64,000 nucleotides of DNA from Macrotrachela quadricornifera (lineage: Eukaryota > Rotifera > Eurotatoria > Philodinida > Philodinidae), in contig JAJEKB010001195.1 in the NCBI GenBank assembly GCA_022393335.1, positions 29,785-93,784 of the forward strand, in the 5' to 3' direction. This document shows, one piece after another, positions 63,208 to 64,000 of the stretch; positions within the stretch are counted from its first letter, which is position 1, and each line of letters opens with the position of its first letter. The notes under the pieces were generated by a model that saw only the letters and a list, made by a program, of their open reading frames with translations, ran no database searches and had not been told where the DNA came from. The position numbers were made by a program, and so were the translations under genes.

Positions 63208-64000
63208 CTAAAAATAAAATAAATATAAAATGTTTTACAGTTGTTGAAATTTTTTTTTTGACAAGCAATTGTCATTATTGATATAAATTATGTCAATCAA
63301 ATCTATCGTTCGGCACAACATGTATTTTTGTAATAGAATGTAAAATATATCAAATAAATGTACAAACTATTCCTTTGAAATTAACATTGTTACCGTAATC
63401 ATTCGAATTACTGGTATTAGTGATCGTTAAATAAATCTTTGAGGTAGATAAGTTCTTTTTAGCGCTATTTTAATAAGTCTGTAAAATATCTTAGAAATGT
63501 AAAAATTTGGGTAATTCTTATCTGAATTCACAATAATTGGATATATTAGTTATATAAACTCACCACTTATATTTATTCAAATAGATGGTGTGAGAAAACA
63601 GCTAGAAAATTTATTTGTCTTAAATATAATATAATATCCGAATATGAATCGATCAAGCTTTCTAATAAATGTATTCGAAAACTATAGAAAAGAAAGATAA
63701 GTAATAATCGTAAGGGCAAAGTTTGACGTGAATCATTTCTCATCATATTATCATATTGTTTATAATGGATTCTCAACCGCTCTACTTGACATGCATAAAC
63801 GTTCTTTCCACCTTGATGTTTTTCGTGTGATTATACACGCGATCATGAGATTGCCCTTAATTAACCTTTGCAGTAATTTCCTCTCTTTAAATATTAACAA
63901 TTGATCATTAGTATTTCTTGTATAACCTAATCATCAAAATTCTGGATATCAAGAACATTTGAATACTCATTGTCATCGACTTCAAATGTTGATAGAAATG
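63208..64000. other. DAXX upstream region to window end
   Basis: About 790 bp. It should hold the DAXX promoter. The ORF at 63573-63776 (-) has no recognisable domain. No repeat or RNA gene seen before the window ends. Confidence 0.4.

Overview
The window is eukaryotic nuclear DNA, AT-rich, with animal genes split by many short GT-AG introns, mostly about 50-80 bp. A laminin gamma chain, a GABA-transporter-like SLC6 protein, a KCNQ channel, DAXX, SETDB1 and peptide GPCRs make it metazoan. A decayed ADP-ribosyltransferase/TPR gene of a type I know mainly from bdelloid rotifers, and a bacterial-looking amidohydrolase with one intron, suggest a bdelloid rotifer (Rotaria/Adineta-like). That taxonomic call is inference. 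Exon borders were placed by eye from reading frame, splice sites and remembered family sequences. A few may be wrong by one base or more.

Layout. 1-3.4 kb: the 3' end of WDR11 (+), then two small secreted-peptide genes that converge (one GW-amide-like, one Pro-amide-like). 3.4-13.2 kb: mostly gene-free, holding one ART/TPR pseudogene. 13.2-20.6 kb, all +: GABA transporter, kinesin light chain, kelch-repeat protein. 20.7-29.5 kb: MAPK15/ERK7 (-), divergent from a KCNQ-type K+ channel (+), then a small coiled-coil gene (-) divergent from a centrin-like EF-hand gene (+). 30.3-32.0 kb: a GPCR of the sex-peptide/myoinhibitory-peptide receptor family (-). 32-39.1 kb: a gene desert with microsatellites. 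39.1-43.9 kb: laminin gamma (-), with a 400-N assembly gap. 44.5-53.4 kb: a LRR-Roc-COR (Roco) protein without kinase, then SETDB1 (both -). 55.2 kb: a single-exon GPCR (+). 58.4-63.2 kb: a D-aminoacylase-like amidohydrolase and DAXX (both -).

How genes may work together. SETDB1 (H3K9 methyltransferase) and DAXX (H3.3 chaperone) belong to the same heterochromatin and transposon-silencing network in other animals and lie about 7 kb apart here. The W-amide-like peptide gene and the W-amide-receptor-like GPCR could be a ligand/receptor pair, which is inference only. Points of most interest are the two unassigned neuropeptide precursors, a KCNQ channel with a GFG filter and altered S4 charges, a laminin gamma whose integrin-binding Glu is displaced from the C-terminus, a Roc domain split by a low-complexity insert, and a compact SETDB1.
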